The notes: generated from the letters alone by a model not told the origin. 64,000 nt of DNA from Bradyrhizobium sp. BR13661 (GCF_029892425.1 NZ_JARXWB010000015.1:155618-219617); one strand, 5' to 3'; shown: positions 8,293 through 16,901, numbered from the stretch's first letter. Numbers and translations: made by a program.

Positions 8293-9314
8293 GGCTGCAC
8301 CAACTGGTCGCCGGCCCGAATGCCGGACAGGATCTCTAACCCATCGGGAAGCGCCGGCGTCGGCACGTCGCGGCCGCGTTGCACCGGCACGTCGATCGTG
8401 TCGTTACCTTTCCGAAGCCGAACGTAGTCGATACCAAAACGGGTCGTGACATAGCTCGATGGGACGACGAAAGCCGGCCGCGTGCCGCCAGAAATCCATA
8501 CCCGCAGGCGGTCGCCGACGAAATACTCGCCCAAGCCCTCGACGGTCGCGTCCGCGATGACGCGCCCCTCCTCGATCTGCGGATAGACGAGGTCGATCAC
8601 GCCCCATTTCGAAGCCTCGCCAGCGAGCTCGGCACCGTCGACGCGCACCTTGTCGCCAGCCTTCAGCAAGCGCGCGTGTCGCTCCGGCACACGCAGCCGC
8701 AGCTTGAAGTTCTGCTGGGCCACGGTCACGATCGGATCGCCGGCGAGCACGACCGACCCCACGGTGATCAGCCGCTTCAACACCCGCCCATCCGCCGGCG
8801 CGAGCACCTGGCCCTGATTGAGCTGCTCGTTGATGACGGCACGCTCCGCGGTCTTGGCGCGCAAGCCGTTGTCGGCGACGTTGAGCGCCGTGCGCTGCTC
8901 GTCGAGCTTGACGCGCGGCAGGATGCCACGTTCGACCAACCCTTCCGTCCGGGTGAAGTCGAGCTGTGCCTGGTTCGCCTGCGCTTGGACCGCCTCGATC
9001 TGTGCATCGAGCGATTTCATCTGCAGGACGAGCTTTTCGTCGCCGATGGTGGCAATGGCCTGGCCGGCGGTGACGCGATCACCTTCGCGCACTGCGAGCT
9101 GGACGACGGTTCCGCCGATGCGACCGCGTGCGGGGACCACGCTGATGCTTTCGACGGTGGCGAAGACAGCCTTCTCGTCGGTAACTGGCTGCTGTGCCAC
9201 GGTGAGCGTTCCCGCGGCCGTGGCGTATCCCGGCGCAACGTCAATCACCACCAGCGCAACCAGGAACCCAAGAAATCGCGCTGCATGTTGCACGGGACGT
9301 ATCTCTATCGTCAT
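8289..9314 (-). CDS. RND efflux periplasmic adaptor (membrane fusion protein)
   Basis: About 341 residues. An N-terminal hydrophobic stretch (RFLGFLVALVVIDVA) is followed by the lipoyl-like half-motif (RGRIGGTVVQLAVREGDRV), a coiled-coil hairpin (around QIEAVQAQANQAQLDFTRTEG) and beta-barrel segments, the normal MFP order. It would link the RND permease to an outer-membrane channel. The start is uncertain: ATG codons at 9314 and 9350 and a TTG at 9389 are all in frame; 9314 was chosen because it leaves a normal signal anchor and has a GAG nine bases ahead. It is the second gene of the leftward operon. Confidence 0.88.
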   Translation of the reverse strand: MTIEIRPVQHAARFLGFLVALVVIDVAPGYATAAGTLTVAQQPVTDEKAVFATVESISVVPARGRIGGTVVQLAVREGDRVTAGQAIATIGDEKLVLQMKSLDAQIEAVQAQANQAQLDFTRTEGLVERGILPRVKLDEQRTALNVADNGLRAKTAERAVINEQLNQGQVLAPADGRVLKRLITVGSVVLAGDPIVTVAQQNFKLRLRVPERHARLLKAGDKVRVDGAELAGEASKWGVIDLVYPQIEEGRVIADATVEGLGEYFVGDRLRVWISGGTRPAFVVPSSYVTTRFGIDYVRLRKGNDTIDVPVQRGRDVPTPALPDGLEILSGIRAGDQLVQP

Positions 9315-9417
9315 CGGCTTGCTCACAACCGCATCGCGGTGTTTTTTCATTTCATCAACATCGAAAGCAGGCGCGTTGATCTTGCGCAAGGCGCGCCCGC
9401 ACGCCGTTTCCTAGACT

Positions 9418-9738
9418 TCATTTTGTCCTTGCGGACTTGGGTGCGCAGAACACCTGATAAAGCGTCTTCAGAATTTCGCGCGCCGGCTCGCTGGCTATCG
9501 AATAGAAGATTGTCTGCGCATCCCGCCTCGATGACACCAAGCCATCCTTGCGAAGGAGCGCAAGATGCTGCGAGACCGTGGAGTCCCGCAGACTCAGGAA
9601 CTCTGCCAACTCGCCGACCGATCGCTCGCCGTCGATCAGCTGGCAGATGATCAGAAGACGGTGACGGTTGGAGAGCGCCTTCAGCAATTCGCTCGCCTGA
9701 TCGGCAGCGCGCTCCATGACTTCGCTGTCTATTTTCAT
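9418..9738 (-). CDS. ArsR-family repressor of SqrR/BigR type
   Basis: A 106-residue winged-helix protein: SNRHRLLIICQLIDGE then SVGELAEFLSLRDSTVSQHLALLRKDGLV is the ArsR helix-turn-helix. Two cysteines at residues 32 and 98 are 66 apart, the same spacing as the persulfide-sensing Cys pair of SqrR (41/107) and BigR (42/108); no metal-binding CxC is present. In that family sulfide-derived persulfide bridges the two Cys as a tetrasulfide and releases the operator. It is divergent from a sulfide:quinone oxidoreductase gene and upstream of the RND operon, with a SqrR-like operator 10 bases ahead of its start. The functional call is from motif and context. Confidence 0.85.
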   Translation of the reverse strand: MKIDSEVMERAADQASELLKALSNRHRLLIICQLIDGERSVGELAEFLSLRDSTVSQHLALLRKDGLVSSRRDAQTIFYSIASEPAREILKTLYQVFCAPKSARTK

Positions 9739-9748
9739 ACTTGCGTAT

Positions 9749-9764
9749 ATACGATATTATGAAT
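9749..9764. promoter_or_regulatory. SqrR/BigR-like operator in the divergent promoter
   Basis: ATAC-N8-GAAT lies in an AT-rich stretch unlike the surrounding GC-rich DNA. Read on the other strand it is ATTC-N8-GTAT, one base off the ATTC-N8-GAAT site recalled for SqrR. It sits 10 bases upstream of the repressor start and about 70 bases upstream of the oxidoreductase start, placed to control both directions. Confidence 0.6.
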
Positions 9765-9832
9765 ATATAGTCAAGCGGCACACGACGGCCGGAGTTCAAC
9801 CGGCGGAGCTGCCTGAACCAACGGAGGAACCC

Positions 9833-11119
9833 ATGGCGGAAGTTGTCGTAGTCGGAGCCGGCCTGAGCGGAACACTGATGGCCTATGAATTGCTGCCGCA
9901 GTTGAGAAGCGGTGATCGCCTGACCTTGGTCGCACAAGGCACGACCTATCATTTCGTGCCCTCCAATCCGTGGGTGGCGGTCGGCTGGCGCAAGCGCGAC
10001 GAGATCGAGATCGATCTCGGGGAGATCATGTCGCGCAAAGGCGTCCGCCTGCTGACGCAAGGCGCCAAGCGCGTCCATCCCGCCGAAAACCGGATCGAGC
10101 TCGGCGATGGAACGTCCATCGACTACGACTATCTCGTCGTCGCAACCGGCCCCGAACTCGCCTTCGACGAAATCCCGGGGCTTGGACCTCAGGGCTACAC
10201 GCAGTCCATCTGCCATGTCGATCATGCGGCGCTTGCAAAGGAAGCGTTCGAGATCCTTGCTGCAAACCCCGGCCCCGTCGTGATCGGCGCGGTCCAGGGC
10301 GCCTCTTGTTTCGGGCCCGCCTACGAATTCCTATTCATCCTCGAGACCGAATTGCGCCGGCGAAAGCTGCGCGACCGGGTGCCGATGACGTTCGTCACCT
10401 CGGAGCCCTATATCGGCCATCTCGGTCTCGATGGCGTCGGCGACACCAAGGGTCTTCTCGAAAGCGAGATGCGCGAGAAGCACATCAAATGGATAACGAA
10501 CGCCCGTATCGACAGCGTTAGTCCCGGCTTGATGTCGGTGGAGGAACTTGCAGATAACGGCACGGCGCACAAGGCGCACGACCTGCCTTTTGCCTATTCG
10601 ATGATGCTGCCGGCCTTTCGCGGCGTCGAGGCGGTCCGCGGCATCGAGAAGCTGACCAACCCGCGCGGCTTCGTCATCGTCGACAAACATCAGCAGAACC
10701 CGACCTTTCCCAATGTTTTCGCGGTCGGCGTCTGCGTCGCAATTGCGCCCGTCGGCGCGACACCGGTGCCGGTCGGCGTCCCCAAGACCGGCTTCATGAT
10801 CGAATCCATGGTGACGGCGACAGCGATGAACATCGGCGCTCTGCTCCGCGGCAAGACGCCGACCGCGCAACCGACCTGGAACGCGATCTGCCTCGCTGAT
10901 TTCGGCGATTCCGGCGTCGCCTTCCTCGCGCAGCCGCAAATTCCGCCGCGCAACGTCAATTGGTCGTCCAAGGGCGAGTGGGTTCATTACGCCAAGGTCG
11001 CCTTCGAGAAGTACTTCCTCCGCAAGATGCGGCGCGGCGAGAGCGAGCCGTTCTACGAGCGCTTCCTGCTCGACAGGCTGAACATCGCCAAGATCAAGGA
11101 GGTTCGAACGGGTACATGA
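9833..11119 (+). CDS. Sulfide:quinone oxidoreductase-like flavoprotein
   Basis: A 428-residue FAD protein. VVVVGAGLSG (dinucleotide fold), YLVVATGPEL and NVFAVGVCVAI...PVPVGVPKTGF are the SQR/FCC signatures. Cysteines at residues 127, 159 (GASCFGPAYE) and 301 fit the three catalytic/persulfide Cys of SQR. The family oxidises H2S to sulfane sulfur and passes electrons to quinone at the membrane. The start at 9833 has GGAGG eight bases ahead; an in-frame upstream start would overlap the operator. Its stop overlaps the thioredoxin ATG (ATGA), so translation is coupled. Distinction from flavocytochrome c sulfide dehydrogenase or other SQR types needs a tree. Confidence 0.85.
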   Translation: MAEVVVVGAGLSGTLMAYELLPQLRSGDRLTLVAQGTTYHFVPSNPWVAVGWRKRDEIEIDLGEIMSRKGVRLLTQGAKRVHPAENRIELGDGTSIDYDYLVVATGPELAFDEIPGLGPQGYTQSICHVDHAALAKEAFEILAANPGPVVIGAVQGASCFGPAYEFLFILETELRRRKLRDRVPMTFVTSEPYIGHLGLDGVGDTKGLLESEMREKHIKWITNARIDSVSPGLMSVEELADNGTAHKAHDLPFAYSMMLPAFRGVEAVRGIEKLTNPRGFVIVDKHQQNPTFPNVFAVGVCVAIAPVGATPVPVGVPKTGFMIESMVTATAMNIGALLRGKTPTAQPTWNAICLADFGDSGVAFLAQPQIPPRNVNWSSKGEWVHYAKVAFEKYFLRKMRRGESEPFYERFLLDRLNIAKIKEVRTGT

Positions 11120-11559
11120 GCGCGACACGCCAGATCGTCTGCGGACATTGCGGGCGCATCAACCGCCTGCCCGCTGAGCGCGCGCCGGAAGCAGCTTGCT
11201 GCGGCGCTTGTCATCAGCCGATCTTCACCGGCCACCCGATCGAAGTGAATGAAGAGGCCTTTGGCCGCCACGTCACCAGCAGCGACATTCCTGTGCTGGT
11301 CGACGTCTGGGCGCCATGGTGCGGACCGTGCCGCGCCATGGCCCCGATGTTCGAGCGCGCGGCGCAAACGCTCGAGCCCGGCGTCCGTCTGTTGAAGCTG
11401 AATTCAGACAGCGCGCCGGCGTTGTCGTCGCGGCTCAACATCAGCAGCATTCCAACGCTGCTGCTGATGCATGGCGGCCGCGAGATCGCCCGTCATTCCG
11501 GAGCCATGGATACACGCGGCATCGTCGCGTGGACCGAAGCTTATCTGACCCGTTCATAA
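11116..11559 (+). CDS. trxC: Thioredoxin 2 with N-terminal zinc ribbon
   Basis: A 147-residue TrxC-type thioredoxin. Two CxxC pairs at the N-terminus (VCGHCGRIN and CCGACHQPI) form the zinc ribbon, followed by the thioredoxin domain with WAPWCGPCRAM as active site and the cis-Pro loop SSIPTLLL. It reduces protein disulfides and, in sulfide operons, is a plausible acceptor for SQR-derived persulfide. It overlaps the SQR gene by four bases and is followed 13 bases later by a YgaP-type gene. Confidence 0.92.
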   Translation: MSATRQIVCGHCGRINRLPAERAPEAACCGACHQPIFTGHPIEVNEEAFGRHVTSSDIPVLVDVWAPWCGPCRAMAPMFERAAQTLEPGVRLLKLNSDSAPALSSRLNISSIPTLLLMHGGREIARHSGAMDTRGIVAWTEAYLTRS

Positions 11560-11572
11560 AGAGGAGCATGCC

Positions 11573-11776
11573 ATGAATGTCGATAAAGCCGTTCTTGCCT
11601 TCGCGGGATGTGTCGTCCTGCTCGGACTCGCACTGGGGACCTATGTGAATGCGTACTGGTACCTGCTGACGGCCTTCGCCGGTCTCAACATGATCCAAGC
11701 CTCATTCACCGGCTTCTGCCCGGCCGCGATCGTCTTCAAGAAGCTCGGACTAAGGGGCGGCTGCGCGTTCTCGTAG
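11573..11776 (+). CDS. DUF2892/YgaP-type small membrane protein
   Basis: A 67-residue protein with two membrane helices (VLAFAGCVVLLGLALGTYV and WYLLTAFAGLNMIQ) and the family signature GFCPAAIVFKKLGL between helix 2 and the C-terminus. This domain is found alone or fused to rhodanese (YgaP), and repeatedly sits beside sulfide-oxidation genes. GAGGAG precedes the ATG. Its molecular role is not established; membrane passage or handling of sulfane sulfur or thiocyanate has been proposed for relatives. Confidence 0.8.
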   Translation: MNVDKAVLAFAGCVVLLGLALGTYVNAYWYLLTAFAGLNMIQASFTGFCPAAIVFKKLGLRGGCAFS

Positions 11777-11814
11777 TACGCACCGATGCAGCCTGTGATG
11801 CGGGGGAATATGCC

Positions 11815-13254
11815 ATGACCGACGACACCTTCATCGAGGGACCGCTCTATGAAAAGCGCAGGAAGGTGTATCCGCAGTCGGTGCACGGCCCTTTCCGCCG
11901 CATCAAATGGGCGATCCTCTGCATCACGCTGGGAACCTATTATCTTTTGCCATTCGTGCGCTGGAATCGTGGACCCGGTTTGCCCGATCAGGCCGTCCTG
12001 ATCGATCTTCCGCATCGCCGCTTCTATTTCTTCTTCATCGAGCTGTGGCCGCAGGAGGTCTATTATTTTACGGGCCTCCTCATTATCGCGGCGATGACGC
12101 TGTTCCTGATGAACGCGGTCGCCGGCCGGCTGTGGTGCGGCTACATGTGCCCGCAGACGGTGTGGACCGACCTGTTCTACGCCGTTGAACGTTGGGTCGA
12201 GGGCGACCGGCGTGAGCGCATGCAGGGCGACAAGCGCTACTGGACGTTCGATCACGTCCGCAAGGTCGCGCTGAAGCACTTTCTCTGGATCATGATCGCC
12301 TGGTGGACTGGCGGCGCATGGGTATTGTATTTTGCCGATGCACCGACGCTGGTGAAGGAACTCGCTACTTTTCAAGCGCCGTTCATCGCTTACCTGTGGA
12401 TCGGCATCCTGACCGGCACGACTTATCTCTTCGCCGGGCACGCCCGCGAGCAGACCTGCATCTACATGTGCCCCTGGCCGCGCATCCAGGCGGCGCTGAC
12501 CGACGAGTGGGCGCTCAACGTCACATATCGTCGCGACCGCGGCGAGCCGCGCATGTCAGTGAAGAAGGCGGACGCCGCCCGCGCCCATGGCGATCTCGCC
12601 GGTGATTGCGTCGACTGCCACCAATGCATCAATGTCTGCCCGACCGGTGTCGACATCCGCCACGGAATCCAGCTCGGCTGCATCCAGTGCGGTCTCTGCA
12701 TCGACGCTTGCGACAACATCATGCGCGAGATCGGCCGGCCCCCCGGTCTGATCGGTTACGACACCGACATCAACATGCAGCGCCGCCGTGACGGCAAGGC
12801 ACCGGTCTATCGCCTGGTCCGCGCACGAACGCTGATCTATGCCGCGTCCATCGCCGTCGTTGGCAGCATCATGCTCTATGCTCTCGCCACGCGCGCGACG
12901 ATGGACGTCAACGTGCTGCATGAACGCAATCCGCTGTTCGTCCAGCTTTCCGATGGCGGCGTGCGCAACGACTACACCGTGCGCATCCTCAACAAGGGCG
13001 TCGGGCGATCGTTCGCGCTCGAAGTCTCCGGCCTGCCAGGCGCGACCGCTCGCGTCGCCGGCATCGCAGCCGGCCCCGACGACAAGCCGGTCGTCGAGGT
13101 CGGGCAGGATCAGACCCGCGAGATCCGCCTCTCGGTGCAGGTCGGCGCGGCCCATGTGCCACAGACATCTCGGGACATCGAGATCGCTATCACCGACACC
13201 GCCGGTGGCGGACACGCAAGCGCCCGCGATCACTTCATACCGGGCGACCAGTGA
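11815..13254 (+). CDS. ccoG: Cytochrome oxidase accessory ferredoxin-like protein CcoG
   Basis: A 479-residue CcoG/FixG/RdxA protein. N-terminal membrane helices with RLWCGYMCPQTVWTD and YMCPWPRIQAAL precede two 4Fe-4S clusters (CVDCHQCINVCPTG and CIQCGLCIDACD) and a C-terminal immunoglobulin-like domain. CcoG handles copper reduction for cbb3-type oxidase assembly in the membrane. The ATG at 11815 begins the conserved domain 38 bases after the YgaP-type gene. No fixH/fixI/fixS genes follow, so this copy is placed with sulfide oxidation instead, perhaps supporting the respiratory route from quinol. Confidence 0.9.
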   Translation: MTDDTFIEGPLYEKRRKVYPQSVHGPFRRIKWAILCITLGTYYLLPFVRWNRGPGLPDQAVLIDLPHRRFYFFFIELWPQEVYYFTGLLIIAAMTLFLMNAVAGRLWCGYMCPQTVWTDLFYAVERWVEGDRRERMQGDKRYWTFDHVRKVALKHFLWIMIAWWTGGAWVLYFADAPTLVKELATFQAPFIAYLWIGILTGTTYLFAGHAREQTCIYMCPWPRIQAALTDEWALNVTYRRDRGEPRMSVKKADAARAHGDLAGDCVDCHQCINVCPTGVDIRHGIQLGCIQCGLCIDACDNIMREIGRPPGLIGYDTDINMQRRRDGKAPVYRLVRARTLIYAASIAVVGSIMLYALATRATMDVNVLHERNPLFVQLSDGGVRNDYTVRILNKGVGRSFALEVSGLPGATARVAGIAAGPDDKPVVEVGQDQTREIRLSVQVGAAHVPQTSRDIEIAITDTAGGGHASARDHFIPGDQ

Positions 13255-13410
13255 CGTTCAACATCCGGCGGCGTACCGGCCTGATGCTCAATGAGACGTT
13301 AACAATACCACTCGAATTGAAGCGGCGTCCCAACGGTATTTTCCAATCTTTGCGCTAATCATGACCTGATAACGCCGGCTCTTGCCCAGCGGGAACGGGG
13401 ACGACGGGAC

Positions 13411-14604
13411 GTGGTCGACATCGCGCACCAGGCTGCGATCAATCCGGCATCGAAGAAGGATGCAACGCCCGCGCTCGTCCCGCTCACGGCAATCGAGCCC
13501 GGTCAATGGCGCGCACTGGCGCAGCGCGCGGTCGAGCCGAACGGCTATTATTTGCCTGCCTGGGAACTCGCCGTCAGCGCAACCGCTCGCGGCCGTATTG
13601 GGGCCTCGGCCCTGTCTGTAGGCGCCGGCTCCTCGACCCGGCTGATCGGCTTGATGCCGGTCGTATCGCTCTGGCAGGCCTGGAAGATACCCCTGCCCGC
13701 GCTGGTGAGCGCACATCCCTATGGCACGCTGTGCAGCCCCTTGATCGACCGCGACACATCAGTCGAGGCGGCGACGCGCCTGCTGCAGCGGGCACGCGAG
13801 GCCGGCGCGCACGCGCTGATCCTGCGCGACGTTGCGCTGGATGGCGCCGCGATGGGATCGTTCAGCGACGCGCTGGGCCGGGCCGGCCTGAAACCGCGCA
13901 TGCTCGGCTCCCATGTCCGCGCCAGCCTCGATGCGACGCAGGATGGCGACAGGCTGCTGCACGACGCCCTCGGCGCCAAGAAGCTCAAGGAGCTGCGTCG
14001 CCAACGTCATCGCCTGGAGGCACACGGCGCGATCAGCTTCGACGTCGCGCGCAAGCCGGAGGAAATCAAGTCCGCGCTCGAAACGTTCCTGCAACTCGAA
14101 GCCAGCGGCTGGAAAGGCAGGCGCGGCACCGCGCTGGTTCAGGATGCAGGCGATGCGACCTTTATTCGCCGCGCCGTGCCGGCCCTCGCCGAGACCGCGC
14201 AGTGCGAGATCGTCAGCTTGCACGCCGGCGCGACGCCGGTGGCCGCGGGTATCGTGCTGCGCCACCAGGATCGTGCCTTCTTCTTCAAGCTCGGCATCGA
14301 CGAGCGCTTCGCAAAATATTCACCGGGCGTGCAGCTCACACTCGATCTGACGCGCCATCTCTGCGCCGACCCCACTATTGCGAGCGCGGATTCCACCGCG
14401 AGCGCCGACCATCCCATGATCAACCCGATCTGGCGCGGCCGCCTCGCGATTGGGGACGTGCTGATTCCGCTGCGGCGACACGATCCGGTGGTGGCTCTGA
14501 TTCACGGGGCGCTGATCGCGCGTGCCCATGCACGCGAGGTCGCGCGCCGCGCGATCCACCGGTTCCGCAAACAGCGCGACGCTACTCCGCCGCTTGCGCG
14601 TTGA
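13411..14604 (+). CDS. GNAT-type (BioF2/FemAB-like) acyltransferase
   Basis: A 397-residue protein beginning with GTG and a GGGGACGACGGG-type purine tract upstream. The second half, FLQLEASGWKGRRGTAL followed by AAGIVLRHQDRAFFFKLG and YSPGVQLTLDL, is the signature of the GNAT_acetyltr_6/CelD group often found in exopolysaccharide or cell-envelope loci. The acceptor is unknown. It stands alone; its 3' end overlaps the convergent DsbA-like gene by 23 bases, so there is no room for a terminator between them. Confidence 0.7.
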   Translation: MVDIAHQAAINPASKKDATPALVPLTAIEPGQWRALAQRAVEPNGYYLPAWELAVSATARGRIGASALSVGAGSSTRLIGLMPVVSLWQAWKIPLPALVSAHPYGTLCSPLIDRDTSVEAATRLLQRAREAGAHALILRDVALDGAAMGSFSDALGRAGLKPRMLGSHVRASLDATQDGDRLLHDALGAKKLKELRRQRHRLEAHGAISFDVARKPEEIKSALETFLQLEASGWKGRRGTALVQDAGDATFIRRAVPALAETAQCEIVSLHAGATPVAAGIVLRHQDRAFFFKLGIDERFAKYSPGVQLTLDLTRHLCADPTIASADSTASADHPMINPIWRGRLAIGDVLIPLRRHDPVVALIHGALIARAHAREVARRAIHRFRKQRDATPPLAR

Positions 14605-15247
14605 TCTCCGCCGACACCTGGCGGATGGCGCGGGCGAGCAGGTTCGGATCCTGCGCGCCTGATACCGCATATTTCTGGGCGAAGACATAGGTCGGCACGC
14701 CGGAGATACCCTTCTCGGCGGCCTCCTGCGCATCGGCCGACACGCGCGCGACGTCCTCGTCGGTGACGAGGCGCTTGCGCACGTCGTCGGCATCGAGGCC
14801 GACATCGGCGGCCGCCTGGACCAGCACATTCACATCGGTGAGATCGCCGCCGTCGCGGAAGTAGAGCTCCATCAGGCGCTGCTTCATCTCGGGCGCCTTG
14901 CCGATCGCTTCGGCCCACAGGATCAGACGATGGCAGTCGGTGGTGTTGGGTTGGCGCGCGACCAGCTCAGGCTTGTAGACGAGGCCCTCTTCGCTTGCCG
15001 CCGCGACCACGCGGCCTGCGATGCCCTTGTAGGCCTCCACAGAGCCGAACTTGGTGGTGAGGTAGTCCTCGCGGCTGATGCCCTCGCGCGGCACCCAGGG
15101 ATTGAGGAAGAACGGACGGAAGTTCAGCTTGACCGGAACGTCGGGCACGAGCGCGAGCGCACTCTCGATCCGGTGCTTGCCGATGTAGCACCAGGGGCAC
15201 ACCACGTCGGAGACGACATCGATCTGGAGCGGTTTGAGGGTGCTCAT
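14582..15247 (-). CDS. DsbA-family oxidoreductase (FrnE-like)
   Basis: A 221-residue cytoplasmic thioredoxin-fold protein: IDVVSDVVCPWCYIGKHR carries CPWC near the N-terminus, followed by the helical insert typical of FrnE/2-hydroxychromene-2-carboxylate isomerase relatives, and GVPTYVFAQKYAVSGAQ as cis-Pro and C-terminal strand. No signal peptide is present. The ATG at 15247 with GAAGGAGGCGCCCC ahead was preferred over the longer frame. Likely a thiol-disulfide oxidoreductase or glutathione-dependent isomerase. Confidence 0.82.
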   Translation of the reverse strand: MSTLKPLQIDVVSDVVCPWCYIGKHRIESALALVPDVPVKLNFRPFFLNPWVPREGISREDYLTTKFGSVEAYKGIAGRVVAAASEEGLVYKPELVARQPNTTDCHRLILWAEAIGKAPEMKQRLMELYFRDGGDLTDVNVLVQAAADVGLDADDVRKRLVTDEDVARVSADAQEAAEKGISGVPTYVFAQKYAVSGAQDPNLLARAIRQVSAEINAQAAE

Positions 15248-15314
15248 GGGGCGCCTCCTTCGGGCGAAGCGGGTTTGGCCCAAGATAAGCCGAACCAGCA
15301 CCGAGGCAAGGGTA

Positions 15315-16136
15315 CTAGTTCATGGCTGCGGCCATCTGCCTGAGCCGCTCGGCGGTGCGTTCGTCGGCGGGAAAGAACGTCTCCAGCGCCAGTTCGGACA
15401 GCGTAATGTCGACCGGCGTACCGAACACCATGGTGGTGGAGAAGAAACTGAGTATCTCCCCGTCCTGGCGCAGCTTGAAGGGGATCGCGACATTGTCGCC
15501 CGACAGCGGCCCCGAGCGCGCCGGAATGGGATAGCTCTTGAGGTCGTGATAGAGCTTGATCAGCTCCGGATCGGCCGTCGCCTCGCATTGCCGGTGCAAG
15601 CGCTCGAGCAGATGCGCGCACCACTCCCCCAGATTGACCGTGCGCGGCGCCAGTCCCTCCGGATGAAAGGCGAGCCGCAGAATGTTGAAGGGCTGTCCGA
15701 GCAGCCGTTCGGGAACGCCGGCGAGTAGTGGCGCCACCATGCGGTTGGCGGAGACCAGGTTCCAGTGCCGGTCATAGGCCAGCGCCGGATTGGGCTCGTG
15801 GGCTCTGAGGACGAGGTCGATCGCCTGACGAGCTGACTTCAAGGCGGGATCCTCCAGCGGACGCTGCGGAAACGCGGGCGCAAAGCCAGCGGCGACCAGC
15901 AGCACGTTGCGTTCACGCAAGGGCACATCAAGGCGCTCGGCGAGCCGCAGCACCATGTCGCGCGACGGCGCGGCGCGGCCGGTCTCGACGAAGCTCAGGT
16001 GCCGCGCGGAAATCTCCGCCTCGCCCGCGAGATCGAGCTGGCTCTTGCGGCGGCGCTGCCGCCATTCGCGCAAATGATCGCCGATATGGACCGGCTGACT
16101 GCGTTCGGCCTGGGCCGTGGATGCATGTGCGTTCAT
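15315..16136 (-). CDS. XRE-family regulator with MmyB-like ligand domain
   Basis: A 273-residue regulator. Residues about 20-75 form a Cro/CI helix-turn-helix (LREWRQRRRKSQLDLAGEA, ISARHLSFVETGRA), and the rest (NPALAYDRHWNLVSANRM, FNILRLAFHPEGLAP) is the MmyB-like PAS-type ligand-binding domain. The start at 16136 is the ATG; an upstream TTG adds only two residues. It is divergent from two small genes, with a perfect ATTACC-N5-GGTAAT palindrome between them, suggesting it regulates itself and that pair. Confidence 0.88.
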   Translation of the reverse strand: MNAHASTAQAERSQPVHIGDHLREWRQRRRKSQLDLAGEAEISARHLSFVETGRAAPSRDMVLRLAERLDVPLRERNVLLVAAGFAPAFPQRPLEDPALKSARQAIDLVLRAHEPNPALAYDRHWNLVSANRMVAPLLAGVPERLLGQPFNILRLAFHPEGLAPRTVNLGEWCAHLLERLHRQCEATADPELIKLYHDLKSYPIPARSGPLSGDNVAIPFKLRQDGEILSFFSTTMVFGTPVDITLSELALETFFPADERTAERLRQMAAAMN

Positions 16137-16170
16137 GGCCAAAACCTACCACGCACGTTTCAGCCCATCC

Positions 16171-16187
16171 ATTACCCCCGAGGTAAT
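16171..16187. promoter_or_regulatory. Palindromic operator candidate for the XRE regulator
   Basis: ATTACC and GGTAAT arms separated by CCCGA lie 35 bases upstream of the XRE start and 50 bases before the divergent small gene. A perfect 6-bp inverted repeat at this spot is a reasonable operator for the dimeric regulator. Confidence 0.55.
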
Positions 16188-16236
16188 CGAATTGGGCCCT
16201 GCAGCAGCGCATCTTCGGTCACGACAGGAGATGACC

Positions 16237-16467
16237 ATGATCGCGTTGCTGCTCTACCGGACCGTCGCCGACCACATCCTGCCCTGGGCCGTGACCTTCG
16301 CGACCCGGATGCTGGCGCGCGGGCTCAACATGCCCGAGCCGCTGGTGCATTCGAGCGGCGACTATGTCGTCGCGCAGGTGACGGCCTTCGAGCACAGCGT
16401 CGGCAGAAGCCTCGGCCTGTTCCGCCTCGCCCGCCTGCTCCGCGCCTGGAGGCGTGGACTGCATTGA
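16237..16467 (+). CDS. Small hypothetical protein divergent from the XRE regulator
   Basis: A 76-residue protein with one hydrophobic segment near the N-terminus (MIALLLYRTVADHILPWAV) and a basic C-terminus. GGAG sits six bases before the second of two close ATGs (16231 and 16237), so the second was chosen. It is followed 35 bases later by a membrane-protein gene, likely one unit. The gene is probably real because of the ribosome binding site and placement, but no family was recognised. Confidence 0.5.
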   Translation: MIALLLYRTVADHILPWAVTFATRMLARGLNMPEPLVHSSGDYVVAQVTAFEHSVGRSLGLFRLARLLRAWRRGLH

Positions 16468-16502
16468 GTTTACCCGCGTCCAACCAACCATGGAGAATGA
16501 CG

Positions 16503-16901
16503 ATGATCGACGCATCCACCTTCCTGCGCCGCGCCCTGCTCGCGGACGCCGTCTTCAGCGGTGTTGCCGCACTCGGCTTCACCTTCGGCGCCGGCGCGTT
16601 CGCGACAATGTTCAACCTGCCCGAGGCGCTGTTGCGCGAAACCGGTCTGTTCCTGATCGCCTACACCGCACTGGTCGGCTGGCTCGCCTCGCGCACGGTC
16701 ATGCCGAAGCCGCTCGTGCTGCTGGTCGTGGTCGGTAACGCCGCCTGGACGGTGGGCAGCATCGCGCTGCTGTTCTCGGGCGCGGTATCGCCGAACCTTG
16801 CCGGCGAGCTCATGGTCGTGGCGCAGGCGATCGCGACCGGCGTGTTCGCCGAGCTGCAATATGTGGGCTTGCGGAAGAGCGGGAGCGTGGTGGCTGCGTG
16901 A
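16503..16901 (+). CDS. Four-helix membrane protein
   Basis: A 132-residue protein with four predicted membrane helices (about residues 10-32, 45-60, 68-88 and 95-115). The start at 16503 has GGAG eight bases ahead; the ATG six bases earlier is too close. It follows the small gene above and is probably in the same XRE-controlled unit. Function is not recognised. Confidence 0.65.
   Translation: MIDASTFLRRALLADAVFSGVAALGFTFGAGAFATMFNLPEALLRETGLFLIAYTALVGWLASRTVMPKPLVLLVVVGNAAWTVGSIALLFSGAVSPNLAGELMVVAQAIATGVFAELQYVGLRKSGSVVAA

Noticed and set aside
11815..13254. Start of a fixGHIS operon
   Set aside because: Only the G component is present; the next gene is a GNAT-type acyltransferase after a 156-base gap.
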